A stretch of DNA of 5,748 bases from an uncultured Burkholderiales bacterium (GTDB lineage Bacteria > Pseudomonadota > Gammaproteobacteria > Burkholderiales > Burkholderiaceae_E), in contig CAIUGQ010000130.1 of the NCBI GenBank assembly GCA_903898725.1, positions 1-5,748 on the forward strand. Direction: 5' to 3'. Positions 1 to 5,748 of this stretch are shown here, one piece after another. Below the pieces are notes generated by a model. That model searched no databases and was not told the DNA's origin. It was given only the letters and a program-made list of their open reading frames with translations. The position numbers were made by a program, and so were the translations under genes. Each line of letters begins with the position of its first letter. The stretch's first letter is position 1.

Positions 1-469
1 AGACCTTGTCCAGCGGGATCTGGTCGAACAGGATTTTCATGTCCTCGACGCTGTCAATCGCCACACCGGCCTTGCCGACGTCACCGGTGACACGCGGATG
101 GTCGCTGTCGTAGCCGCGGTGGGTGGCCAGGTCGAAGGCCACGCTCACGCCCTGCCCGCCCGCGGCCAGCGCCTTGCGGTAGAAGGCGTTCGAGGCCTCG
201 GCGGTGGAGAAGCCCGCGTACTGGCGGATCGTCCAGGGGCGCACCGCGTACATCGTCGCCTGCGGGCCGCGGATGTAGGGCGCGAAGCCCGGCAGCGTGT
301 CGGTGTACTGCACGCCCTCCAGGTCGGCCTTCGTGTAGAGCGGCTTGACGTCGATGCCCTCGGGCGTCTTCCAGTTCAGCGCGTCGACGTCGCCCCCTGG
401 CGCGGACTTGGCCGCAGCCTTGCGCCACAGGTCGATGGAGCCGGAGTCGGGGACGGAGGCGTCGGACAT
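1..469 (-). CDS. scpA: Methylmalonyl-CoA mutase large subunit, N-terminal part (C-terminus beyond the left edge)
   Basis: This is the B12-dependent mutase that interconverts (R)-methylmalonyl-CoA and succinyl-CoA in cytosolic propionate and branched-chain metabolism. The ATG is at 469-467 and 156 codons are visible, beginning MSDASVPDSGSIDLWRKAAA. The family signature is plain: TMYAVRPWTIRQYAGFSTAE at residues 72-91, then SVAFDLATHRGYDSDHPR (109-126) and GDVGKAGVAIDSVEDMKILF (129-148). These belong to the CoA-binding TIM barrel. Tyr84 aligns with active-site Tyr89 of the Propionibacterium enzyme, and Arg77, Thr80 and Arg82 with its CoA-contacting Arg82, Thr85 and Arg87. Isobutyryl-CoA mutase has Phe at the tyrosine position, so methylmalonyl-CoA mutase is favoured. 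The barrel core and the C-terminal cobalamin domain lie outside the window. The ribosome site is weak. The gene is downstream of the tad operon on the same strand, with no functional link expected. Alternative symbols are mcmA and mutB. Confidence 0.95.
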   Translation of the reverse strand, partial: MSDASVPDSGSIDLWRKAAAKSAPGGDVDALNWKTPEGIDVKPLYTKADLEGVQYTDTLPGFAPYIRGPQATMYAVRPWTIRQYAGFSTAEASNAFYRKALAAGGQGVSVAFDLATHRGYDSDHPRVTGDVGKAGVAIDSVEDMKILFDQIPLDKV

Positions 470-502
470 GGTGGGACCGCGGGGAGTGGGAACGCGGCCA
501 AC

Positions 503-508
503 ATTCTA
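503..508 (-). promoter_or_regulatory. Possible -10 element for the mutase gene
   Basis: The minus strand reads CGCTAGAATG here, and TAGAAT matches the sigma-70 -10 consensus at five of six positions. It sits in otherwise GC-rich DNA about 34 nt before the mutase ATG, which would give a leader of roughly 25-30 nt. No TTGACA-like -35 box is visible 16-18 nt upstream, so the call rests on one hexamer and its position. It could be chance, or depend on an activator. Confidence 0.35.
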
Positions 509-529
509 GCGTTTGGCGAAGGGTCTCTG

Positions 530-556
530 GCCCGGCCACGGCGCTGCGGGCCGGGC
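530..556 (-). terminator. GC-rich inverted repeat downstream of the tad operon, possible terminator
   Basis: Perfect 8-bp arms GCCCGGCC (530-537) and GGCCGGGC (549-556) enclose an 11-nt loop. An alternative 6-bp hairpin, CGCTGC at 542-547 with GCAGCG at 555-560, overlaps it, so the two folds exclude each other. The repeat lies about 80 nt past the stop of the TadE-like gene. On the minus strand it is followed by AGAGACCC and not by a T-run, so it is not a canonical intrinsic terminator. It may slow polymerase, protect the mRNA 3' end, or be an accident of GC content. Confidence 0.3.
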
Positions 557-637
557 AGCGGAACGCGCCCCGGGGGCCGCTCGCGGGCGGATCGGTGATG
601 TTGGGCGACAGTACGGCGCGGTTCGCCGACGCTCGCT

Positions 638-1543
638 TCAACTGAGCGGCTCCGGATCCGGCGGGAGCCGCGTTCCGATGCCAGGCGGGGTGCCCGGCCG
701 CCCGTCCCGTGCGAGAGGTCGCGCGGGCGTCTCGGGGCGATGCACGCCCGCCCCGGACGGCTGACGCGCTGGAGACTGCATGCGCAGCGTGGCCGAGAGC
801 GAGACCGGCAGACGCGGCGGCGTGCTCCCGTTGCCCAGCATTGCGCAGGCCCACGGCGGTCCGCCCGTCCCCTGCGGCGTGCCGAGCTCGACGGCCCCCA
901 GCCTGAGCACCGCGTCCGGACCGCAGCCATGCCAGGCACGCATCGACCAGGCGACGGCGCGGCCGATCACCGGCACGGACAGCGGCACGCCGTAGTGCAG
1001 ACGCAGCCGCAGCAGGTTCGCATCCGCGAGCGTCTGCCCCGAGGCCGCGCCGATCGGCTCGCCGTGCCGGTCCCCGGTCACCGCGCCGCCCGCCGGCGGG
1101 CGCCGGGTGCGATGCACGAGGTCGTCGTTGGGGATCTCGCGCACGCCGGGCAGCGCCAGGCCCGCCGCGTCGCGGGCGGGCTCGGCCCAGTCCGCGAACG
1201 AGGCGTCGGTGGGGGAGAGCTGCTCAAGCCGCAGCAGCCCGAGCGCCTCGTCCTGAGCGAGCTGCGCGGCGGCCCGCACCCGGTTGGTCGCGTACTCGCC
1301 GAGATCGCCCGCCCCGTAGAGCCAGGGCGTCAGACCCGCTGCGAGCCCCTCGCGGATGGCAGCCGGATCAGCATTCGCGACGCTGCCCGCACGGGCCGCC
1401 TCGATGAGCGCATGGTTGAGCGCGTGCCGGGCGTGATGCACGAGTCCGAACTGGAGCACACCGCCCCCGACCAGCAGCAGGATCGGCATCGCGAGCAGGG
1501 TCTCGATCCCGGCGACCCCGCCCAGGCGGCGACGCGGCCTCAT
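638..1543 (-). CDS. TadE-like pseudopilin of the Tad pilus (TadE/TadG family)
   Basis: Minor pilin-like inner-membrane protein of 301 residues, likely part of the pilus initiation or assembly complex. A short basic leader (MRPRRRLGG) is followed by VAGIE, so cleavage after Gly9 would put Glu14 at mature position +5, the G/XXXXE rule for Tad prepilin peptidase substrates. One hydrophobic helix spans about 16-36, followed by the amphipathic continuation HALNHALIEAARAGSV typical of TadE. The periplasmic part has IPNDDL (137-142), TLADANLLRLRLHYGVPLSV (171-190) and RLPVSLSATLRMQSPAR (244-260), which I recognise from TadE-like proteins of proteobacterial tad loci. The last 40 or so residues are a Pro/Arg/Gly-rich tail that looks extraneous. 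The start chosen overlaps the TPR gene stop as ATGA; an in-frame ATG at 1681 would add 46 residues ahead of the leader and is rejected. No TadF- or TadG-like gene follows. Confidence 0.88.
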   Translation of the reverse strand: MRPRRRLGGVAGIETLLAMPILLLVGGGVLQFGLVHHARHALNHALIEAARAGSVANADPAAIREGLAAGLTPWLYGAGDLGEYATNRVRAAAQLAQDEALGLLRLEQLSPTDASFADWAEPARDAAGLALPGVREIPNDDLVHRTRRPPAGGAVTGDRHGEPIGAASGQTLADANLLRLRLHYGVPLSVPVIGRAVAWSMRAWHGCGPDAVLRLGAVELGTPQGTGGPPWACAMLGNGSTPPRLPVSLSATLRMQSPARQPSGAGVHRPETPARPLARDGRPGTPPGIGTRLPPDPEPLS

Positions 1544-2424
1544 GGGCGCCGTCCAGCCGCACCGCCCCGGAAGGTCTCGACGACCGGGGGCGCCGGCAAC
1601 GGGGATTCGGTGACCGGCTCGCTCAGCGCGGCTCGACCGGTCGGCCGGACCCCGACGAGGCGACGCGCCCTGGCGACCCACCGGTCGACGGTGTACGGCT
1701 CGAAGGGCTCGACCGCCGGCGCGGCGCGAGCGGCCGGGGGCGGCGCGGCTGCAGCGGTGGCCGCGGGCGGTGCGGGGAGCGCCGCGGGCGGTGGCAAGAG
1801 CGCGGCAGGGGGCGCCACCGACCGGGCCGAGGACGTGCCTTCGGCCGCAACCCAGCGCGTCGCCATCCGGTTCGCGCGCCGACGCTGCGCGCCTGCCTGC
1901 TCGAACACCGCGTCACGGGTGTCGTCGAGCGCGGCGAGGTCCATCGCATCGAGCTCGTCGATGGCCCGGATCGCGTCGGCGACGCCGAGGAGCGCGATGT
2001 TGAGCAGCGACTTGCCGCGTGCCTCGGCTTCGGCAGGCGTCGCGCTCCGGGCACGAACCGCCCGCCGGTACGCATCGAGTGCCTCGTCCTCGCGCCCCGC
2101 CTGCTGATGCAGGTTCCCGAGGCGCAGCCAGGCCTGCGGATTCGCGGCATCGATCTCCACCAGCGTCGCATAGGCGTGGAGTGCCTGCGACGACTGGCCC
2201 GACCGGTAGAGCGCGTCGGCCTCGCCGAGGGCCCGCTCGATCGTCTCGGACGCCACGGGGCGCAGCAGCGCGAGCGGCGCATGCCCGGTCACGGCCCGGA
2301 CGGATGCCGCCGCCGCGGGCAAGGCGGGCCAGGGCGACGCGCCCTCGGCGCGCGCACGCTGCACGGAGAACGCGGCCAGGCAGAGCAGCGCGCCTGCCAT
2401 CCACCAGCGATGCCTGAGGTTCAT
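1540..2424 (-). CDS. Exported TPR protein in the TadD position
   Basis: A 294-residue protein, probably periplasmic. Residues 1-26 look like a signal peptide: basic MNLRHR, a hydrophobic core GALLCLAAFS, and an ARA-E cleavage site. Cys15 is preceded by ALL, which does not fit a lipobox, whereas TadD proteins are usually lipoproteins. At least two TPR-like helical repeats are visible, about 63-95 and 96-129; the second includes AWLRLGNLHQQAGREDEALD. A helical stretch to about 195 is followed by an Ala/Pro-rich linker (203-238) and a short C-terminal segment with FEPYTVDRWVARARRL, which I do not recognise. In Tad systems TadD-type TPR proteins are thought to help outer-membrane secretin assembly; that role is inferred from position. 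The ATG overlaps the DUF192 stop as ATGA and has GGAG 8 nt upstream. The downstream pseudopilin gene overlaps the stop in the same way. Confidence 0.85.
   Translation of the reverse strand: MNLRHRWWMAGALLCLAAFSVQRARAEGASPWPALPAAAASVRAVTGHAPLALLRPVASETIERALGEADALYRSGQSSQALHAYATLVEIDAANPQAWLRLGNLHQQAGREDEALDAYRRAVRARSATPAEAEARGKSLLNIALLGVADAIRAIDELDAMDLAALDDTRDAVFEQAGAQRRRANRMATRWVAAEGTSSARSVAPPAALLPPPAALPAPPAATAAAAPPPAARAAPAVEPFEPYTVDRWVARARRLVGVRPTGRAALSEPVTESPLPAPPVVETFRGGAAGRRP
1760..1793 (-). repeat. In-frame direct repeat in the Ala/Pro linker of the TPR protein
   Basis: The 13-mer GCCGCGGGCGGTG (plus strand) occurs at 1760-1772 and again at 1781-1793. The 21-nt offset keeps the reading frame and encodes two heptads, LLPPPAA and LPAPPAA. 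This fits slippage or a small duplication lengthening a flexible linker, though high GC content alone could give similar sequence. Confidence 0.5.
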
Positions 2425-2753
2425 CGCGGGCGCTCCGCATCGACGAACCGGATCCGGCAACCCGGCCACAGCCCGAGTCGCCAGGCGTCTCCGGCGCCGA
2501 GTTCGAGCACCGACCAGGCCCTGGCGCAGACCGCGAAGCGACCCGCACCGAGACCGCGTCGCAGCTCGATCACGGCGCCGTCGGCGGCCACGAACACCAC
2601 GTCGATCGCGCGCCGCATGCCGACCGTGTGAACGGCTCTGCAGCGCTCGAGCAGCAGGCCCTCGCCGGGCGCGAGCGGCGCCGCACCGAGCAAGCCCCTC
2701 AGACGCGCCCACGGCGTGCGGGCACGCCTGACGCACACCACCACCGAGTTCAT
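2421..2753 (-). CDS. DUF192 (UPF0127) family protein embedded in the tad operon
   Basis: A small protein of 110 residues covering one DUF192 domain. Visible family features are RLRGLLG near the N-terminus (18-23), the core AVHTVGMRRAIDVVFVAADG (40-59) with conserved Met46 and Asp51, VLELGAGDAWRLGLWPG (82-98), and the closing strand CRIRFVD. It belongs to the subgroup with His-Thr-x-Gly-Met in place of the FWM motif of secreted members. No signal peptide or membrane segment is seen, so it is probably cytoplasmic. The biochemical function of DUF192 is not established, and a role in pilus assembly is only suggested by location. It overlaps tadC and the TPR gene by 4 nt each (ATGA) and has the best ribosome site in the window. 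An in-frame extension upstream would lie wholly antiframe within tadC, so the ATG at 2753 is secure. Confidence 0.92.
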   Translation of the reverse strand: MNSVVVCVRRARTPWARLRGLLGAAPLAPGEGLLLERCRAVHTVGMRRAIDVVFVAADGAVIELRRGLGAGRFAVCARAWSVLELGAGDAWRLGLWPGCRIRFVDAERPR

Positions 2754-3661
2754 TTCAGCACCCCCTCCTCCAGCAGCCGGACCACGACCGGAAAGAACAG
2801 CAGCACGAACGTGCAGGGAAAGATGAAGACCAGCAGCGGGAAGAGCATCTTCACCGGCGCCTTCATCGCGAGCTTCTCGGCATGCTGGAAGCGCTCCTGT
2901 CGACGCTGCTCGGCCTGCGCCCTGAGGATCGGCCCGAGCCCGCTGCCGTGGCGCTCGGCCGCGACGAGTGCCGCGACCCAGCTCGAGACCGACGGCAGAT
3001 CGAGACGCTCGGCGAACGCGCGCAGCGCATCGGCGCGGGTGCGACCGGCGCGGACGTCGCGCAGCACCCGCTCCAGCTCCACCTGCAGCGGGCCGCCCGG
3101 ACCCTTCGCCACCGCGTGCTGCAGTGCGCCGGTCAGGTTCGCCCCCGACTCGACCGACAAGGTCACCACGTCGAGGTAGAACGGCAGCGCGCGGCCGATC
3201 GCGCGCAGTCGCGACGCCCGCCGTTCGCGCAGCCAGGAGATCGGCCACCATGCGCCGAGCGCCAGCGCGCAGGCCGTGGCGATCGGGGTCCAGCGCCCTC
3301 GTGCACCCGGCATCGCCACGCTGCTCGCCCACTCGCAGAGCAGTCCGGCCGCCGTGCCCAGCACGACCGCGCCGACCACGGCACCGGCTGCGACCTGCGC
3401 CGCATCGAGCGCGAGATCCAGACCCGACTGGCGCAGCGCCCGCCCGCACGCGCTGCGCCATCGCGGCGGCAGCGCCGGCTCGAGCATCGCCGCGACCAGC
3501 CGCACCAGCGGCCATGCCAGCCGCCAGGCCAGCGGCGGACGGTCGCGCCAGCGCCGGTCGTCCTCGGGGACCGAGGCGATCGCGGCCCGCAGGGCCAGCG
3601 CCGCCAGCACCGCGGACAGCCCCGCGGCGAGCAGCACGGGGAGCAGCTCGAGGTCAGACAT
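2750..3661 (-). CDS. tadC: Tad pilus inner-membrane platform protein TadC
   Basis: A 303-residue polytopic protein that with TadB forms the platform on which the TadA ATPase acts, homologous to GspF/PilC. Hydrophobic segments lie at about 6-28, 88-109, 126-144 and 272-296. The T2SSF domain occupies roughly 158-290: LPFYLDVVTLSVESGANLTG (159-178), a cytoplasmic helical bundle through LPSVSSWVAALVAAERHGSG (222-241), and the QRRQERFQHAEKLAMKAPVK stretch (252-271) preceding the last membrane segment FPLLVFIFPCTFVLLFFPVV. Length and order fit TadC. The ATG at 3661 overlaps the tadB stop by 8 nt (ATGTCTGA). It has no clear Shine-Dalgarno, so coupling to tadB translation is likely. An in-frame ATG at 3688 would add nine residues and cannot be excluded. 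Confidence 0.95.
   Translation of the reverse strand: MSDLELLPVLLAAGLSAVLAALALRAAIASVPEDDRRWRDRPPLAWRLAWPLVRLVAAMLEPALPPRWRSACGRALRQSGLDLALDAAQVAAGAVVGAVVLGTAAGLLCEWASSVAMPGARGRWTPIATACALALGAWWPISWLRERRASRLRAIGRALPFYLDVVTLSVESGANLTGALQHAVAKGPGGPLQVELERVLRDVRAGRTRADALRAFAERLDLPSVSSWVAALVAAERHGSGLGPILRAQAEQRRQERFQHAEKLAMKAPVKMLFPLLVFIFPCTFVLLFFPVVVRLLEEGVLK
2754..2771 (-). promoter_or_regulatory. Strong ribosome binding site of the DUF192 gene inside the tadC 3' end
   Basis: The minus strand carries GGAGGAGGGGG at 2771-2761, seven nt before the DUF192 ATG. The same bases encode the Glu-Glu-Gly near the TadC C-terminus. This is much stronger than the sites of the neighbouring genes. It fixes the DUF192 start and suggests independent, efficient initiation in addition to coupling. 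Confidence 0.75.
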
Positions 3662-4508
3662 CGATGTCGACGATCCGCCGGATGACATGCAGGCCCAGGC
3701 CGAGCAGCACGACGATGAGGGCGCACACCGCCCAGCCCTGCCAGGTGAGCCACAGCGGACGCATCGCCTGCGGCTCGATCACGATCAGCGCCGCGCCGAC
3801 CACCACCGGCAGCGCGGCCATCACCCACCCCTGCAGGCGGCCCTGCGCGGTGAGCGCGTCGATCTTCCCCTCGACCGCAGCCTTTCGGCGCAGCGTCTCG
3901 GCCAGCCGCTCGAGCGTCTCGGCAAGGTTTCCGCCGCTCTCCTGCGCGATGCGGACCGCGGCAGCGAACAGCGTGACCTCCTCGAGCGGTGCCCGGCGCT
4001 CCAGGCCGGACATCGACGCGTCGAGCCCGACGCCGAGGCGCTGCTCGCGGACGACCAGGTCGAACTCGCGGCCCGCCGGCGACGGCAGCTCGCGAGCGGC
4101 CTGTGCGATCGACTGCGGCAGGCTCGAGCCCGCCCGAAGCGCACCTGCGACCAGCATCACCGCATCGGGCAGCTGCGCACGCAGCCGTGCGATGCGACGA
4201 GCGCGCATCCAGGCCAGAGCCGCGCCGGGCACGGCACCGGCGAGGCCGGCCCCCACCAGGATCGACAGCGGCTCGTCGGTGACCCAGAACGCGAACAGCC
4301 CGAGACCGCACACGGCCGCGACGTTCAGCCGGAACAGCCGACCCACGTCCAGGTAGACGAAGGACTGCCGCAGACCGATCCCGAGCTCGGTCCGGAAGCG
4401 CTCGTGCCAGAGCGCCCCGCCCCGACGCAACAGGCTGACGAGCGCGATGCAGGCCAGGCCGACGCAGGCGCCGACTGCGGCGAGGACCATCACGAGCTCA
4501 GCGGTCAT
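3654..4508 (-). CDS. tadB: Tad pilus inner-membrane platform protein TadB
   Basis: A 284-residue polytopic protein, partner of TadC in the inner-membrane platform. Hydrophobic segments lie near 5-26, 61-77, 82-100, 227-246 and 255-276. The central T2SSF domain (about 110-245) shows LPDAVMLVAGALRAGSSLPQ (113-132), the acidic-basic helix region with GREFDLVVREQRLGVGLDAS (146-165), and RIAQESGGNLAETLERLAET (186-205), a hallmark of the TadB family. The length is near the usual size. The start at 4508 overlaps the tadA stop by 11 nt and has GAGG seven nt upstream. Tight packing with tadA and tadC fits the standard tadA-tadB-tadC order and stoichiometric synthesis of platform and motor. Confidence 0.95.
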   Translation of the reverse strand: MTAELVMVLAAVGACVGLACIALVSLLRRGGALWHERFRTELGIGLRQSFVYLDVGRLFRLNVAAVCGLGLFAFWVTDEPLSILVGAGLAGAVPGAALAWMRARRIARLRAQLPDAVMLVAGALRAGSSLPQSIAQAARELPSPAGREFDLVVREQRLGVGLDASMSGLERRAPLEEVTLFAAAVRIAQESGGNLAETLERLAETLRRKAAVEGKIDALTAQGRLQGWVMAALPVVVGAALIVIEPQAMRPLWLTWQGWAVCALIVVLLGLGLHVIRRIVDIDV

Positions 4509-5748
4509 CGTGGCGCCTCGCGAAGGGGGCGAGGTCGAGCGCCATGCCCGAGGCCCGCAGCGACTCGTAGAACGAGGGGATCACGTCGCAGCCGGTGAAC
4601 ACCCCGTCGACCCGCGTGTCGTGCCGCCCCAGCCGCGCCCGGAACTCGAAGAGGGTCTGCATCTGCACCCGCCCCGCCTCGATGCCGGTGACCTCCATGA
4701 TCGAGACGATCCGACGGGTGCCGTCGGCGAACCGCGACTGGTGCACCACCACGTCGACGGCGGCGGCGATCTGTTCGCGAATCGCCTGGACCGGCAGGTC
4801 CATGCCGGCCATCAGCGTCATCACCTCGAGCCGCGAGATCACGTCGCGCGGGCTGTTCGCATGGACCGTCGTCAGCGACCCGTCATGCCCGGTGTTCATC
4901 GCCTGCAGCATGTCGAGTGCCTCGCCGCCGCGGCACTCGCCGACCACGATCCGGTCAGGGCGCATCCGCAGGGCATTGCGCACGAGGTCCCGGATCGTCA
5001 CCTCGCCGCGCTGCTCGAGGTTCGGCGGCCGCCCTTCGAGCTGCACCAGATGCTCGTGGCGCAGCGTCAGCTCGGCTGCATCCTCGATGGTCACGATCCG
5101 CTCGCCCTCGGGGATCAGGTTCGACAGCACGTTGAGCAAGGTCGTCTTGCCCGAACTCGTGCCGCCCGAGATCACCACGTTGCGGCGCCGCTCCACGCAG
5201 ACCCTCAGGAACGCGAGCATCCCCGGCGACGCCGCCCCCGCCTCGAGCAGGTCTTCGGGACGCAGCAGGCTGCGGTTGAAGCGGCGGATGGTGAGCGCGG
5301 GCCCGCGGATCGCGAGCGGCGGGATGATGGCGTTGACCCGGGACCCATCCGGCAACCGGGCATCCACCATCGGCGAGGACTCGTCGATCCGCCGCCCGAG
5401 GGGCGCGACGATGCGGTCGATGATGCTGCGCACGGCGTCGTCGTCCGAGAATGCGCCCGGATGGCGCTGCAGACGCCCGCCGCGCTCGACCCAGATCTCG
5501 TCGGCCGCGTTGACCATGATCTCGCTGATGGAGGCGTCCTCCAGCAGCCGCTCGAGCGGACCCAGGCCGATCGCCTCGTCGAGCACGTCCACGATCAGGC
5601 GATCGCGGTCGACGTCATCGGGCAGCGCGATCGTCTCGTCGAGCAGCTGCTCGACGAGCGCACGGATCTCGCCGCGCAGCGCATCGGGATCGGCGAGGCG
5701 CAGGTCCCGTCGGCGCAGGTCGATGGTCTGCAGCAGCTGCCGGTGCAC
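4498..5748 (-). CDS. tadA: Tad pilus assembly ATPase TadA/CpaF (5' end beyond the right edge)
   Basis: Hexameric cytoplasmic secretion ATPase (PulE/VirB11 superfamily) that powers Flp pilus polymerisation; 416 residues are visible. The N-terminal domain shows GLGPLERLLEDASISEIMVN (61-80) and VERGGRL (87-93), then GRRIDESSPMVDARLPDGSR (118-137). The catalytic core has the Walker A box GGTSSGKTT (195-203), the Asp box with IEDAAEL (221-227), the Walker B region RPDRIVVGECRGGEALDMLQ (263-282), and the His box GHDGSLTTVHANSPR (287-301). All key residues are present, so the enzyme should be active. The visible sequence starts VHRQLLQTIDLRRRD, which in CpaF proteins normally follows a further N-terminal stretch. 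The GTG at 5748 is therefore probably an internal valine. The stop overlaps tadB by 11 nt. The cpaF symbol is equally used. Confidence 0.97.
   Translation of the reverse strand: MHRQLLQTIDLRRRDLRLADPDALRGEIRALVEQLLDETIALPDDVDRDRLIVDVLDEAIGLGPLERLLEDASISEIMVNAADEIWVERGGRLQRHPGAFSDDDAVRSIIDRIVAPLGRRIDESSPMVDARLPDGSRVNAIIPPLAIRGPALTIRRFNRSLLRPEDLLEAGAASPGMLAFLRVCVERRRNVVISGGTSSGKTTLLNVLSNLIPEGERIVTIEDAAELTLRHEHLVQLEGRPPNLEQRGEVTIRDLVRNALRMRPDRIVVGECRGGEALDMLQAMNTGHDGSLTTVHANSPRDVISRLEVMTLMAGMDLPVQAIREQIAAAVDVVVHQSRFADGTRRIVSIMEVTGIEAGRVQMQTLFEFRARLGRHDTRVDGVFTGCDVIPSFYESLRASGMALDLAPFARRHDDR

Larger units (their letters stand above)
470..637. other. Intergenic spacer between the tad operon and the mutase gene
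   Basis: These 168 nt are the only non-coding stretch in the window. They are very GC-rich and hold no credible small gene on either strand. They contain the inverted repeat at 530-556 and, nearer the mutase start, a TAGAAT hexamer that may be a -10 box; both are listed separately. If the Pro/Arg-rich tail of the TadE-like protein is read-through of former spacer, the ancestral gap was nearer 300 nt. Confidence 0.8.

Noticed and set aside
81..939. Minus-strand open frames of 257 and 187 codons running across the mutase start and the spacer
   Set aside because: They are in other frames than the clear mutase N-terminus and give Arg-rich sequence without domains. The mutase frame itself is unmistakable.
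740..2107. Long plus-strand open frame of 455 codons opposite the TadE-like and TPR genes
   Set aside because: Its translation is Arg/Ala/Gly/Ser-rich with no domain or plausible membrane pattern. The opposite strand carries recognisable proteins over the whole span. In DNA this GC-rich, stop codons are scarce in every frame.
2380..2424. Lipoprotein signal in the TPR protein
   Set aside because: Cys15 is preceded by Ala-Leu-Leu, which lacks the small residue needed at -1; an ARA-E signal peptidase I site fits better.
2425..2736. Longer start for the TPR protein (ATG at 2736)
   Set aside because: The added 104 residues are Arg/Ala-rich shadow of the DUF192 gene. The start at 2424 begins a good signal peptide and forms an ATGA junction.
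2882..4598. Several long plus-strand open frames opposite tadB and tadC
   Set aside because: They are low-complexity Arg/Pro/Ala/Gln sequences antisense to well-supported TadB and TadC, with no recognisable motif.
5746..5748. GTG at the window edge as the tadA start
   Set aside because: The residues that follow match an internal part of the CpaF N-terminal domain, so the gene most likely continues past the edge.
1..5748. Mobile elements, CRISPR arrays, tRNA/rRNA genes or a defence system
   Set aside because: No transposase, integrase, regularly spaced repeats, RNA gene signature or defence domain was seen. The genes are contiguous and uniform in composition.

Overview
High-GC bacterial chromosomal DNA in which every supportable gene lies on the minus strand, so it reads from right to left. 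The best guess for the host is a betaproteobacterium of Burkholderiales type. This rests on codon use, on a methylmalonyl-CoA mutase N-terminus that resembles proteins of that group, and on the TadE-like protein; it is an inference, not a database result.

Positions 5748 to 638 hold six genes of a Tad/Flp (tight adherence) pilus operon. In transcription order they are tadA/cpaF (ATPase, cut by the window edge), tadB and tadC (paired inner-membrane platform proteins), a small DUF192 protein, an exported TPR protein in the place usually taken by tadD, and a TadE-like pseudopilin. All five junctions overlap, by 11, 8, 4, 4 and 4 nt, with no intergenic base, which points to one translationally coupled transcript. 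The ATPase drives the TadB/TadC platform. The pseudopilin and the TPR protein probably help initiation, assembly or anchoring of the pilus in the envelope. The flp pilin, prepilin peptidase, secretin, CpaB/RcpC and TadZ genes are not in the window and would be expected upstream, beyond 5748.

Positions 637 to 470 are a 168-nt GC-rich spacer with a strong inverted repeat but no T-run, plus a possible -10 box. From 469 to the left edge runs the start of an unrelated metabolic gene, the methylmalonyl-CoA mutase large subunit, with 156 codons visible.

The plus strand shows no credible gene; its long open frames are GC-driven shadows. I see no mobile element, CRISPR array, tRNA or rRNA. The locus is a recognisable Tad operon rather than a new system. 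Its least ordinary parts are the embedded DUF192 gene, the TPR protein without a lipobox, and the Pro/Arg-rich tail of the TadE-like protein.
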